Of a stretch of DNA of 64,000 nt, positions 1 through 10,615 are shown in pieces (the first letter of the stretch is position 1; every line of letters starts with the position of its first letter). Under the pieces are notes generated by a model that did no database searches, was not told where the DNA came from, and saw only the letters and a program-made list of their open reading frames with translations. Origin of the DNA: Plantago major (taxonomy: Eukaryota > Streptophyta > Magnoliopsida > Lamiales > Plantaginaceae). A program made the position numbers and the translations under genes. The stretch covers positions 47,910,677 to 47,974,676 of the forward strand of contig CM048839.1 in the NCBI GenBank assembly GCA_026545765.1, written 5' to 3'.

Positions 1-1347
1 ACATCACCTCCTCACAAATATCATCCAGATGCTTTTCACTCTTTACTTCCTGGCTAGAGAGTTTCCTTCGGAGTTCTCCGTTGTAAGTATTAGCATACAG
101 GTGACGAACCCGTTCTTTAATAATGTGAGACTCAACTCGGAGGACCTCTGCATTGAAACGATCTAGGAAAGTCCTAAGATCCTCCTGTTCTTTTTGTATA
201 ACTTCCGCCAGGTGCTCCACAGTCCGTTTCTTTCTTTTCGACTTTCCAAATCTTCTCAGGAACTTGGAAGAGAGGTCCCATAGGACTTTACTGACTTGTT
301 TGGCAACGCAGTGTACCAATCTATGTCTATTCCAGAGAGAGTGGATGAGCAGGTGAGAGACTTTGTATTATCACTCATCCCTTTGGAATCCATCTTACTG
401 TTGTACCTTGTCAAGTGGCCCACATGACAAGTGTCTCCGTAGTAGTACTCCAGGTTCGGAATCACTTGATCCGAATTCTTGTTTCTTTCCTTTTCTTTCA
501 TGATATCATCACTTAAATGATTTGGTGCACTAGTAGTTATCTGCTCATGATCTTTCACCAAACGTCCGAGATGGAGAATCTGGGCTTCTAAGGCCTTTTG
601 TTGAGCATAGATTTCTTCCGCATTCATCATCTCTCCCGTCCTTGGATGGACTGCTACATCCGCTGGGAGGGATTCTACTACATGATCTCTGGCTCGCGGA
701 GGTATTTGTTGCGGAGCTCTAGGTTGCCTGTCTCCGTCTTCCTGACGCGCTCTCTGTCGGTTCGGACTTCCTTCACGTTGAGCCTGAGAGGCAAAGGCTC
801 TCATGTCTAAGAGATTCCGCAAGTCTTCTTGTGGTTGCCGATTCCCCAACCTCTACTGGATCGGACGCTGTCCGTTCCTTGATAGAGTGGGCTCAGCTTG
901 CCTCGGATTAGCCACTGGCGGAGTGACTTGTTGAGGTTGGACATATTTAAACCCCAGATAACCTTGGATTATTGTAAGCAGTCGACCAAATTGATTCTCA
1001 TTCAATCCGAAATCACTAGTACGGACTATACGATCATCCGGCATGGTAAAATGCTGACCTAGAGGAGGACCTTGTGTTCCTATCGGACGAACTTGCATGG
1101 CCTCTTCTCCATGATTCTTGGGTACAACATTCTCAAGAACATCACAGATTCTTCTGGATGGAACGTCTCTTCCTTCATCGGAGGATGGGCTTGCTGTGTG
1201 ACCATCGCTCGGATATCTCCTTCCCTCAGTGTTCCTTCCCGCTGCGGTGGCCGTCCGTTCTCTGTTGGGTGGACGTCCGCAGGGATGGGGTGGTGGAGTT
1301 TCGATGCCAGCAGTACTGGTCCGTGCTGCCCTTCTTGTTCTTGCCAT
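1..1347 (-). pseudogene. Gag of a Tat/Retand-like Ty3/gypsy retrotransposon (5' part, broken)
   Basis: The minus-strand frame begins with ATG at 1345-1347, just inside the PBS and LTR. The first 160 residues are rich in Pro, Arg and Gln. A UAG at 853-855 interrupts the frame, which then continues unchanged to about 256. There the text ends in the typical Gag pattern (WYTALP, then KSYGTSLPSS) and a frameshift moves it to another frame, where FLRRFGKSKRKK and a charged helical stretch continue to the window edge. This order matches the retrotransposon Gag family (PF03732). The one stop and one frameshift suggest a decayed copy, though UAG recoding cannot be excluded. Protease and pol would lie to the left of the window. 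Confidence 0.75.
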
Positions 1348-1380
1348 CCGCTCGATTGAAACACGGAACCTTTTGTAAGA

Positions 1381-1399
1381 GTTCCCACAGACGGCGCCA
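1381..1399 (-). other. Primer binding site of the Tat-like element
   Basis: Read on the minus strand this begins TGGCGCCGTCTGTGGGAAC and lies 4 nt inside the LTR edge. It has the TGGCGCC start of a tRNA-primed PBS and resembles the PBS seen in Tat/Ogre-type gypsy elements. The exact tRNA was not checked. Confidence 0.7.
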
Positions 1400-1403
1400 A
1401 AAA

Positions 1404-2229
1404 TGCTGAGGGGATGAGCCTCAAACACTAACTAAACTACTAGAAGTCCCTAATCTAAGATCCCCCTCCAACTTGATGTCCGTCCTGAGAGCTTTGTCCG
1501 AGCCAAGGTTAACCCGGTTTGCTATTGTCAAACCGGAAAGAGACTTTACTCAAGAGAGAGAAGAAGGCTCTCAATGTAGCAATTATGAGGGAAGTTATGA
1601 TATGAGTTGACCTACCTTAATGTATGGGATCTTGTACTATATTTATAGTTATCATGTACTTAGGAAGTGGTTCATAAGATGATGCCAAGTGTATGTTCAA
1701 GATTTGGACAACAATTCTCCCTTGGCCCATGGCCCAATAGTATGTGAAAGTCCAACACCATTAGATGGGCCATGGAGGGTAGATTGGTCCTTTTACCTCT
1801 CAGAGTACTATTTTTGCTGATGGGTCAGTGTGAGACCTTTAGAAAGATCCGAGCTTTGTCGAGTTGGTCTGCTCTTAGGTAGTTCTGTGATGGTCCGAGA
1901 CATAAGCTGCTCGGAAGTATCTAGGGGGTTCCAATATATACGTTTGGTCTTATTGTTTGGGTGGCGTCCGAGTTTATCTCGTCCGGTCTGTTTGGCATCC
2001 TGACAATGTCGGATATGTGATCCTTTATCGAGTTCTAAGGTCGTGCCCCCAGTTAGGTCGAACTAGCTGAAAAGGTGTATTGACCTGAGTGTACTGGTTG
2101 ACCAGGAAGTGTTTCCTTAAGGCGGACTTCCCAAGGTCGGACAAGTACTGAATTGGCCATTCTATCCTTGATGCGCTCTAGGACACGCTTCTATGGCGCC
2201 CTTAACGGATTGGACATATATCCGTATCA
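1404..2229 (-). repeat. 5' LTR of the Tat-like Ty3/gypsy element
   Basis: The 826-bp segment is bounded by TG next to the PBS (1404) and CA at 2229. In sense orientation it begins TGATACGGATATATGTCC. The partner LTR lies outside the window, so the outer boundary rests on the TG/CA ends and PBS position only. Confidence 0.65.
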
Positions 2230-2251
2230 ACATATATAACAAGTTATATTG

Positions 2252-2430
2252 TTAAATCTATTGTGGTGCAATGGTTAGGTTGTTAAGTTTTGTACATAAT
2301 GGCCCATGTTCGATTCCTAGGGTTGTGTTCATTTACCCAATCATTTTGCATTTTAGGAGTAAAGAAATAAGTGGGTGATGAAATGATACTCCTCCTGTCA
2401 TGCATACCTTCATATACTTACCATTTTTAA
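2252..2430 (+). repeat. SINE-like sequence with Pol III box A and box B
   Basis: TGGTGCAATGGTTAGG at 2264-2279 resembles a box A, and GTTCGATTCC at 2308-2317 is a good box B. The spacing fits tRNA-derived plant SINEs. Box-like spacing and tRNA-like wording are what is seen; the 3' end is a guess, and no clear tail or target duplication was found. Confidence 0.5.
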
Positions 2431-3514
2431 TTGTTTCTTAAAATTTTATACATTACTAAAAAAGAAGTTGCAACCTATTCACAACTTTTATTCACTATCT
2501 AAGTAATGCTATAATATAATACTGATGAATTATAAAACACTTATTCCTAGTTCTACACTCAACAAATGATAAAAAAATCTTATTTTTACACTAAAATTTA
2601 CACATTTTACCACTAAAAGTACATTTTTTCCTTGTATTTTTATGTTTTTTTTTTAAAAATATTTTAAATTTTCGTCTAAAGCTACACGCCAATCCTAATA
2701 GCAACCCTAATATTTTTCAAATTGTAAATTCATCTGTATTTTTCATTAAAAGTTATCATATTGTATGAAATTTCAACCCCACTGAAATTTGCTCCTGGAT
2801 TCACCACTGGGTCCACCGCATCAAGAAAATCATAAAACGACAATGTAAGCCCCACTGAAGCCACAACTTCTATTGTATCATTAGTCTACCACAAAACTGT
2901 CGAAGCTTGGGTCACTAACATCTAAACCATGTTCATCATGATTAAAGCAATTTTAGCAACTTTTACTGGTTGCTTTTTCCTCATCTATAAAAATATTGGT
3001 CTCATAACAACAAAGTTTAAAGTGGGGAGAGGGGAGGGGGTAGACTTTAATTTAAAAACACTCGATGTCCAACTTTTTGAAACACAAGTCTTGAGAAACG
3101 GTTTAGCAACTGACACCTCAACGAATTTAGCCGACTTGAAAGTCAGTCGTTAATCCGTCCCCAATCCATCGACCAAGGTTCTCCCGTCGCTAGTTCGTTG
3201 TTGATTAGCGACCGCAAAGATTTCGTCGCTATTTTCCGTCGCTATATGGCGAAATTCTTGAGGAGGGGATGAATAGACTTTAAAACACTCGTAGTTATTT
3301 TCCAACTTTTCGATGCACAAGTCTATAAAGACAGTGCTCGCAGTTATTGATCAGAGTAGCGGAAGACTTAATTGCTGGTGTTAGTAAACGGTTAAAATAT
3401 ATATAACAAGCAATGCAAACATATATTCTGTTGAAAGTAAATTGCAGAAAGAGAAATTTACTCAGAGTTTATAGGAGTGTCTGAAGGTGGCGTAAACTAA
3501 TCCACTTTGCACTA
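2431..3514. repeat. AT-rich non-coding stretch with an internal duplication
   Basis: No convincing gene. Two related segments occur about 235 bp apart, at about 3033-3095 and 3267-3326. Both read TAGACTTTAA, then an A-rich run and ACACTCG, CCAACTTTT, GA and ACACAAGTCT. Between them is a run of GTCGCTA words. It could be part of an old DNA transposon, but no terminal repeats were found. Confidence 0.4.
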
Positions 3515-4931
3515 TGTTAGGAATATCTGTTTAGATTTTGATCAGTAAACCCTAATGACTTATCTTAGTTCAGAAAGGTAACTAGTACTCTTAGTTCACT
3601 TGAACATTGTAAAAGAGGAAACTTACTGAGTATGTTAGTCTAGCAAATCTTGTATAAGATGTTAGGTCTCAGATTGTAATTTTTATATCTTTGAAGAAGA
3701 CCAAGAAGCAAGCATCCAGCAGGAAGAGCTCATTTTTGAAGATCAAAAGACTGCACAAGATTGCTGAAGACTAAAGAGAAAAGTCTCCTCAGATACCTTG
3801 GCTCAGATACCTTGAAGAAATTGAGTGTCTCTGGAAGACAAGTATTTCAATAGGTTTCTGGTACCCAATGCTGACTGAGTAAGGACATGCGAAGCCTCAG
3901 ATAGTTTGCATTGTTCCATTGAGACTACTGGACAAAAGATAGTACATTGCATTTATTACGCAGACAGAGATGTCTGAACAAAAGAGGAAATCTATGAAAA
4001 GAAACAAAGCTCACTGCAGTACTATCTTCAGATAACAATATTTTGAATTTCAATGTGCCTAACAGATACTATTCAAACGGCATGATTTTCAATTATAAAT
4101 ATCACCACTTAGAATGCTTGAAACACACAAACTGAACACCAAGAACTACACGTTATTTTCAAGCATACAAGCCTTCTACCTACTTACTCACTAGCTTATA
4201 GTTGCGACCAAAGCTCTTGAATTATAAGTAGCAAGAAAGTTCTAAGTGTCCTGATCCTTAAACAAGAATTGTATATTGTGAAAGAGTTGAATCCAAGGAT
4301 AATGTTGCGACTGATATCTGAGATTCATTCTCTTGAACAACATCAAGACTTGGGTCAATAAAGAACAATTTCCCATACAATGAAAAGAGTATTAGGGAAG
4401 ATTGATTCTAAAGTGCTCTCTGAAATAACTGAATAAGTTATAAGAGCTAGCTCACCTGACAAACTATCCAACACTAAACAGGCGTTGAGCACATGAAGTA
4501 CTTAGTTTGGGAAACTCAGGAATAGCTCAAAGGTTACTGAGTAGAGGAAGTACTTGGCTGAAAAAGCCGGGGAATAACTCAGGGGAAACACTTGGTTGGG
4601 AACCTACTGTAAAAGGGATCAAGAGATAGGATTTTGTAAGGAGAACTCATCATCTTATCTTAGTGGATTCAAGTCCTGAGAAAGGGCGAGTGGATTAGTT
4701 AGAGGATTACGCCACCTTCAGATACCACTATAAAAGCACTGTATTATTTACTTACTACACTTTACTTACTATTTATTTATTGCTTGCTGAGTATTTACAC
4801 ACCTTACTGCTTACTTACACGTGCACTTATCACGAAAGACTTCTGCTCTCTGAATATAAGTATCAGATACCTGTAAAGATATCTGAGAAAATATTTTATC
4901 GACAAAAGTTTGAAAAGACTATTCACCCCCC
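3515..4931 (+). repeat. Solo LTR of a SIRE-like Ty1/copia element, part 1
   Basis: The segment starts TGTTAGGAATATCTG, as does the 5' LTR of element D at 35434. Its other end is at 14417 (CCAACA), and CACTA at 3510-3514 is repeated at 14418-14422 as a perfect 5-bp target duplication. No internal retrotransposon sequence follows, so this is a solo LTR. It was later split by element B inside a C-run. It keeps U3 sequence missing from the D 5' LTR. Confidence 0.85.
4094..4100 (+). promoter_or_regulatory. TATA box of the SIRE-like solo LTR
   Basis: TATAAAT precedes the ATCACCACTTAG block shared with the D LTRs. In the D 3' LTR the same place holds TATATATA (48642-48649); in the D 5' LTR it is deleted. 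Confidence 0.5.
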
Positions 4932-6251
4932 TGATGTGCGCTCAGAGATTTCGTTTTCCGTTGTAGAACATGTAATCCCTAAATACAATCAAGATTAAAT
5001 TTATAAGTCGGAAGTCCTCAAATCCACAGTTTATAGCGGAAAGTTGACTCGGGATGTCGTTCTCCACGGACACTTAGCATAGGAACAAGCAAATAATGTT
5101 TGTAGTTGAATGCAGAAAAGTAAACAGATTATTCTCGGACAGAATAATTGAATTGCAGTAAACCCTAAATTGCTTTGTTGTAAATCAATGATGGAAATGC
5201 GTAAATGTTCCCCAACCTCCCTCTGCTATGCTACTCCCAACTTCCTAGTTAAAATCCTACACAGTTACCTCTAACGATAGCAGGGCATAATACTATGGTG
5301 CTCAAGGCACAGTCGGCATGAGTACCCCTACCCAGTTCAATGAAACTACCGTGTCGCTCAGCAGAATATCACACCACAAAGGATGTATAGAGTTGTATAA
5401 CCACGATTTACGTCAAATAAATATTCCATTAACATATCACAGTATGTAAAGAAGTAGCAAAAGCAGAGTTATACGGTTCGCCTTTACAAAAGAAAGTTAG
5501 CTACTCATAGTAATCTAGAACAGGAATCAAAAATCTAAGAAGAAAGGAAGAAGAAGCTTAGTCTCTGATGTCTTCGTGCTACTGCTTCTTCCTCCTTCTG
5601 GGTGCCTGATGGCCAGCGGGTTGGGGTTTCACTTCCCCAAGGACTGGTTCTCTCTCAGGAGAGCTGCTTTGTGAGCTGTGTAGAATTATGAGACCCCTGA
5701 GGTCTTATTTATGGGTGAAATCTGGAGCTCAAACCACCATTGTTCAATAAGGAAGGTTTAGGAAGGCAGGCTCTAGCCTGACAGGCCAACAGAATAGCCC
5801 AGGAAGTTTTCAGAACCTCCACTGCGGTCGCCTGTGGACCGCAGTGGCCCCTTCTATTGTCCCTTGTGGACCGCTGTCTTCGATTGCTGCAACTTCGAAT
5901 CTGTTTTCTTCGTTCTTCAATTTCGGGCTTCGTAACTTCGTTTCCTAGAAAAGTGGTCTTCTACAAAGTTGTTCCATCTTCAATTATCTTTGCATCGGTT
6001 GGTTGCATGACATGTTTCAACTCCTCGACCTCCGTGCAACTGTCAATCCGGCGTATTCGCATCCTTGTCCCGATTTGGGACAATTATACCGTTTTGGTGC
6101 CTTAAATCGTGCAAATCCTCAAAAACGCGACCATGACCTACATAAAACACACAAAGTTGGTAATTGACCATAAAACAATACAAATATTGAATCTAGGGCA
6201 AAAAATGAGGGTCTAAATGCATGCTATATCGCACATTTCATTGTCATATCA
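4932..6251 (-). repeat. Element B 3' LTR
   Basis: About 1,320 bp, starting TGATGTGCGC and ending CATATCA, colinear with the copy at 13061-14377. The TATA core reads CATAAATAAG here and TATAAATAAG in the other copy. It contains the perfect GC-rich hairpin at 5820-5846. Confidence 0.85.
5820..5846. repeat. GC-rich perfect hairpin in the B 3' LTR
   Basis: Arms CACTGCGGTC and GACCGCAGTG (10 bp, perfect) flank the loop GCCTGTG. The other LTR copy at 13946-13972 carries two substitutions. Related hairpins are at 9899-9925 and in element A. Confidence 0.85.
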
Positions 6252-6263
6252 CACCCCCAAACC
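6252..6263 (-). other. Element B polypurine tract
   Basis: In sense this is GGTTTGGGGGTG, ending directly at the 3' LTR, as expected of a plus-strand primer. Confidence 0.85.
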
Positions 6264-6268
6264 AGTTT

Positions 6269-6288
6269 CTTGCTCATCCTTGAGTAAG
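6269..6288 (-). repeat. Hairpin beside the B polypurine tract
   Basis: On the plus strand CTTGCTCA, loop TCCT, then TGAGTAAG: an 8-bp stem with one imperfect pair. Equivalent hairpins are at 55342-55361 (A) and 23099-23116 (C). Confidence 0.7.
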
Positions 6289-6857
6289 GCAAAAATGATA
6301 ATTAAGAAGTGACCATGAAATGAGCAGCAAGAATAAACCACCACATAGACAAGCAACCAGGTTTAGTGTTTCAAACTCCACTGACTCGCGTAGTTTTAAT
6401 TCCAACTTCTTGACTCCACAGCAAACAAGTAACAAGTAAGCATCACTCACTACAGCCAGCGGTTACATGTGTAAACCAATGTCCTTATAGGTGTACTTCA
6501 AAATCATTACCTCGCGGTATCGTTATGCAATCCTGCTCCCAAAAGTCAAGGCACAAATCAAAGTAGTACTCAGGTTGGCTTGGTAAGTAAATTAGGTAGG
6601 ATAATATATAGAGGAGTGAAAGGCTAAGTATCATTAAAAGATAACAAGGTAGAATAAAGGGTAATTTAGGGGGACTTATCCTTTCGGACACCGAGTTCCT
6701 TCCTTCGACTTCGTCTTCTCGTAGTGACAAATCTTCAACTTGTCTTCTATCATCGTAACTTCTCCATCGGTTGCTTCACACATAGAATACTTGCTCCTTT
6801 ATTTTTATTCTTTTTCTTTTGGCATACTATTTTTCCAGTCGTTTTATTGACTCGTAT
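6289..6857 (-). other. Element B 3' untranslated region, distal part
   Basis: No supported gene; the short frames here contain no recognisable domain. It lies between the PPT hairpin and the conserved module. Confidence 0.5.
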
Positions 6858-7079
6858 GCTTTTGGTTAGCCATCATTGGGCTCTTTTAGTCTCTACATTT
6901 TTTGGTAGTGTCTGTTTTACCGAATACCGCACTTTTGTGCGTGCTGGTTTGGTATACATGCCATCAACCCTCACGGACATGTAGCTTTTTAGGGCCACGC
7001 CGGTATGTGGGTAGTATCTAAAACATGCCCAACACGAAAACGGAGATCACAAGGACCACAGATCCACTCCGAGACTTTT
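6858..7079 (-). repeat. Conserved 3' non-coding module of Athila-like elements (copy B)
   Basis: About 220 bp that closely match 55838-56056 in A and 23580-23790 in C, far better than the sequence around them. Shared landmarks on the plus strand are TGGTAGTGTCTGTTTTACCG, TTTTGTGCGTGCTGG, CCCTCACGGACAT, GGGCCACG, TGCCCAACACGA and ACTCCGAGACTT. Small indels break every reading frame between copies, so an RNA or DNA role is likelier than a protein. Confidence 0.75.
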
Positions 7080-7925
7080 GCACCTTTGCTTTTTTTCGGT
7101 ACTTTCTTTACTATTTTTTCTGGAGCAAGAGCTAGTGATTTTCAACACCGGTAATAAACAGTAGGGCCAACAAGGTTACGTTTCGTTGATGATCATCTTC
7201 CACATCTCCCTCAAACCAATTTCTCGAATTGGGGTCAGGGTTTTCTTCTCTTCTTTCCCCCAAACCAATTCTCGATCATGATCAAAACATGATTCTCCTC
7301 CATTCTTTGGAACTCGTTGCTTTGATTCTTCGTTCAAGCTCGGCGGTAGGTTGCTGTCACCACTTTAGTAAAGCAAGTATATGATATATGGTGGAGTTTC
7401 ATAAGGGCTCAAAAATCTTTCAACGGGGTTAGCGAAAGGTATAGAAAAGGATTCAGAAAGGTGAGTACCACTAATCATATTCATGCTGCTGACAAATAAA
7501 GACTCAAGGGTAGCAGTGTTCACACGGTTGCACACAAGACTTCAATTAGAGTAGCTAGTAAACTCACTCATCAAAGTAGCATGGGTTGGATTCGGTCAGA
7601 GCATATATTCAGCAAGCAGCAGAGCAAGAAAACAAATCCACAGTCCCTCATCTTAGTTATGGCTCACACTCGATACTCTCCCACAGATCAAAACATTTTT
7701 CAACATGTAAAAGACCTTAGACGTAACAGATAAAGCTAAAACATAACTTAAATGCAAATTACTAAGTACGAGTATTTATAATTATTACAGACCGAGTAAT
7801 TTAGAAAGTAGTAATCAAATTCCTCCCCCAAACCTAGCTAAGAGCAGATAGAAAAACTAGGAAAGTAAAGAGAAAAAAGAAAAGATACCCCCCTCTCAGT
7901 GCCGTGCTTCCATGGAGAAATGCAT
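7080..7925 (-). other. Element B non-coding region with PPT-like motif
   Basis: No gene seen. The exact 14-mer CTCCCCCAAACCTA (plus strand) is at 7823-7836, 90 nt beyond the stop of the extra ORF. Weaker relatives lie near 7205 and 7252. Confidence 0.5.
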
Positions 7926-9120
7926 CTAGGATGGAGGATCATCTGCTGGTGGAGTGAAGAAATCATCCTGGCTTCCGTAGTAGTGGCTCGGTCCTGTGCC
8001 AGGTGGTGGATGGGACGGTGGCCAAGGGTAGCAAGGTGGATAGTTATGCTGAGGGTAGTTCGGATAACTAGCTTCCATGAAGGTTGTTTCCTGCTGAGCT
8101 TGAAGACAACTCAGGTACGAATTCCATTCCCTTCTTTGGTAGTTAGCGTACATCTCCTCTTGCTGCCTTATCTCTTCCTCCTGATTGGCATGGCATTGGT
8201 CCAAGAAAGCTTGCATCTGGCCTAGATCAAAAGCTCCTTGCTGCTCGTTCTTCCTTTCCCTTGCTTCCTGAACCGCTTCCCGGTGTGTGGTGAACATACG
8301 TTCGACCCTTCTTATAGTGAATGGTTCGGTAAGAGCCACGCTCCCTGCCCCTTTCATCTCCACTCCTTGCTCCTTACATATCCCTGTTATCAAACCTGGA
8401 AATGGAAGATTACTCCTGTGTTTTCCTTTAAGCGAGAGCATTTCTTCCATGATGATCCGCCCAATATCAACGTAGTGTCTTGCCATTATTGAATAGATCA
8501 ATAATGCCTCCTCTGCGTCGATTCCCAATTCGCATTTTCTTGGTCGGAGATTGGTGCGCACAAATTGCACCCAAAATCTGGCGAGTCGTTGAGGGCTATC
8601 TTCGACATCTCCCTTTGTATGTCATCTTCCTCATAATCACTCCTCAAAAGCATGTGGTGGATCTCATCTTTCACTTCCTCGTAGCTCAAGTCAGAGTGCT
8701 GGGGCTCCACAAGATTCGGTTTCTTGTCCTTCTCCGGTATCTCATAGAACTTGTTGATAGTCTGAGGTCCGAATGTGAACTCGACTCCCCTTATGGTGAT
8801 AGGAGGCAGTTCGCTCTCTTTATCCAGGTCGTCTACTTCAAGTTGGAAGAATTCCGCATAGAACTCCCTGACTATGTCGAGGTTGTAACCATCAAGACAA
8901 GTGGTAAAAGGTCCCCATCCTTGTGCGTCTAATAGCGTGAGCATCCAATTGAAATTCTCTCATGAGGGGAAATTGATTTCGATGTTTCTTTCGGGGGCTA
9001 CTTCTCGGTTTCTGTTCACTTCCAACCATGCTTGAGCCTCCTTCGAGAGTGAAGGATGAGTAGCACTCTTCCGGGCCTTCCTCTCTTCTTGCTTGACTCT
9101 CCCACTTGTGCCTTCCTCAT
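7926..9120 (-). pseudogene. Extra 3' ORF with the Athila-type plant transposon domain
   Basis: Lies 3' of the pol remnant, where Athila elements carry an extra (env-position) ORF. The frame from 9120 to 8945 is closed by a UGA near 8958. It continues with GYNLDIVREFYAEFF, ITIRGVEFTFGP and INKFYEIPE, which match the plant transposon protein domain of Athila ORFs (PF20167/ATHILA type as I recall it). A frameshift near 8600 moves the reading to WVQFVRTNLRP, AEEALLIYSIM and LPFPGLITGICKEQGVEM. The C-terminus is rich in Gln, Pro and Tyr. No signal peptide or membrane segment is visible, so a true envelope is not supported. Two lesions make it a pseudogene. Confidence 0.8.
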
Positions 9121-9881
9121 GGTACCTAGGTTCAAAAAAGTGTGTGAGATAGCACGTTTGGATCTAAATCAATTTTAAGGCTAACATACAAATCCAATAG
9201 GGTTTCTTCTCCCCCAAACCTAGTGTTTGACACATCATGCATTTCAAGTTTTAGCTTATAACAAGATTGATAGCTCCTCTAAAACGATACAAGAACTAGT
9301 CACATAAACTCACTTTCACAAGGTGTCAAGTATCAAGTTAGAGAGCATAATGCATATGAAAGATCATCCTAAGAGCATATGACTTAGCAAGTATGTTTCC
9401 TAATCATAAATCATCAAGTAAAAACCATACGGGCATGCAATCGAAAGAGAAATAAGTCATTAGGAGAGTTTGTTCCTTTGAGGCATTTCATCAAACACTT
9501 GGTGGGCACGAACAAAAACTCTCAATTTCTCTAACAAATTGCCATATCTCTACCAAGACAAGTGATATCATGTTAGACTCTACTTGTAAGCATGTACTCT
9601 CATCAACAATTATCACCCATATCAATCAATTGAAGCATATAATTGCGAAGCACCAAAGAAGCATGAAGAAAGTGCAAGCAAAGAGTTTAAGAATTTAAAC
9701 TTGATATTGAACATGAAATTGAGATGTACAAGAGTAGAGATCACTTACTTGATGTTGTTGACGGATGTATAAGCTAAGAATGCAATGGGTAAGTGCAAAA
9801 TATGAAGAAGGTGAAGATTTTGGGAGAAAAATGAAGTGAGGGGAAAAGAAAGTTGAAGGGGAGGGTTTTAAAAGAGGGCAA
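9121..9881 (-). other. Element B spacer between pol remnant and extra ORF
   Basis: No gene seen. Another exact CTCCCCCAAACCTA lies at 9209-9222, 89 nt before the extra ORF in sense orientation. Confidence 0.5.
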
Positions 9882-9925
9882 GTGAGCTGCAAGCAGCTCA
9901 CTGCGGTCCACTAGCGACCGCAGTG
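9882..9925. repeat. Two back-to-back perfect hairpins downstream of the B pol remnant
   Basis: First hairpin: GTGAGCTGC, AA, GCAGCTCAC at 9882-9901. Second: CACTGCGGTC, loop CACTAGC, GACCGCAGTG at 9899-9925. They share three bases. The second has the same arms as the LTR hairpin at 5820-5846 but a different loop. Confidence 0.85.
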
Positions 9926-10089
9926 AGGCTGCTGCCCCTCAACGTGCTAAATCGCGCGTTTTTGACTCCTTTTGGTTTTTTTCGTTTTTTGAAAAAGTAA
10001 ACATAATAAATAAGAAATTTTGAAAATGATTTTGAAAAAGTTTTTCGAAAAATAATTCGGCACGGAAAACGAGAAAAAGATGAAAATTG

Positions 10090-10615
10090 AAAATGCGAAA
10101 GTAAACGTAACCTTGGGTTGCCTCCCAAGAAGCGCTTGTTTTATGTCTTATAGCTCGACCCTTGTTTTCATGATGGCTTATTTGTCGAGGGTTAGACCCT
10201 CGATCCCGTTGAAGCACTTGTCCATCCATTCCTTTGTTGCGTAGCTTGAATCTTCTATCCAACGTTTCATTTCTTCTTCCTCGATCTCATCTAGCTCCGG
10301 ATCTTTATCGATGTTAAAGGTAAACTCTAAGTAGTCGTTGGTTTCCTCTGGATAGTTCCATTCACCTTCACTCTCAGCAGATCCGCATCTCCAGTTTTTA
10401 TCTTCCAACCCAAAGTGCTCGTCGGGGATCAATGGAAGAGTATTTTCAATTGATTCTTCTCCTGTCTCCCAGTATGTCTTGAATAGATCCATCGGTGCTA
10501 GCAAATATTCAAAAGGGACTACCAATTCTTCTTCAAAGTCCATCCACCAGTTGTCGACGGCGAAATTGATCCTTGCTGCCTTTGCTTCCTCCAAAGTCTC
10601 ACTCGGAATCCCCAT
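10090..10615 (-). pseudogene. Acidic linker fused to the last residues of integrase (element B)
   Basis: The frame reads an acidic segment (GEWNYPEETNDYLEF, KDPELDEIEEEEM) like the linker between protease and RT in Athila elements. After two stops it gives ALLGRQPKV in the same frame, the counterpart of the integrase C-terminal tail ALVGRQPNVL in element A (58455). RT, RNase H and integrase core, about 3 kb in A, are missing. This looks like an internal deletion joining the PR-RT linker to the pol end, or a long-lived non-autonomous form. Confidence 0.65.

Noticed and set aside
1072..1424. Three plus- and minus-strand frames over 1072-1424
   Set aside because: They are shadows of the minus-strand gag frame.
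6724..6984. Plus-strand ORF of 86 codons with a hydrophobic segment
   Set aside because: It runs across the conserved non-coding module on the wrong strand and is not kept in the A and C copies.
7926..9120. Envelope protein in element B
   Set aside because: It matches the Athila-type plant transposon domain and has no membrane segment.
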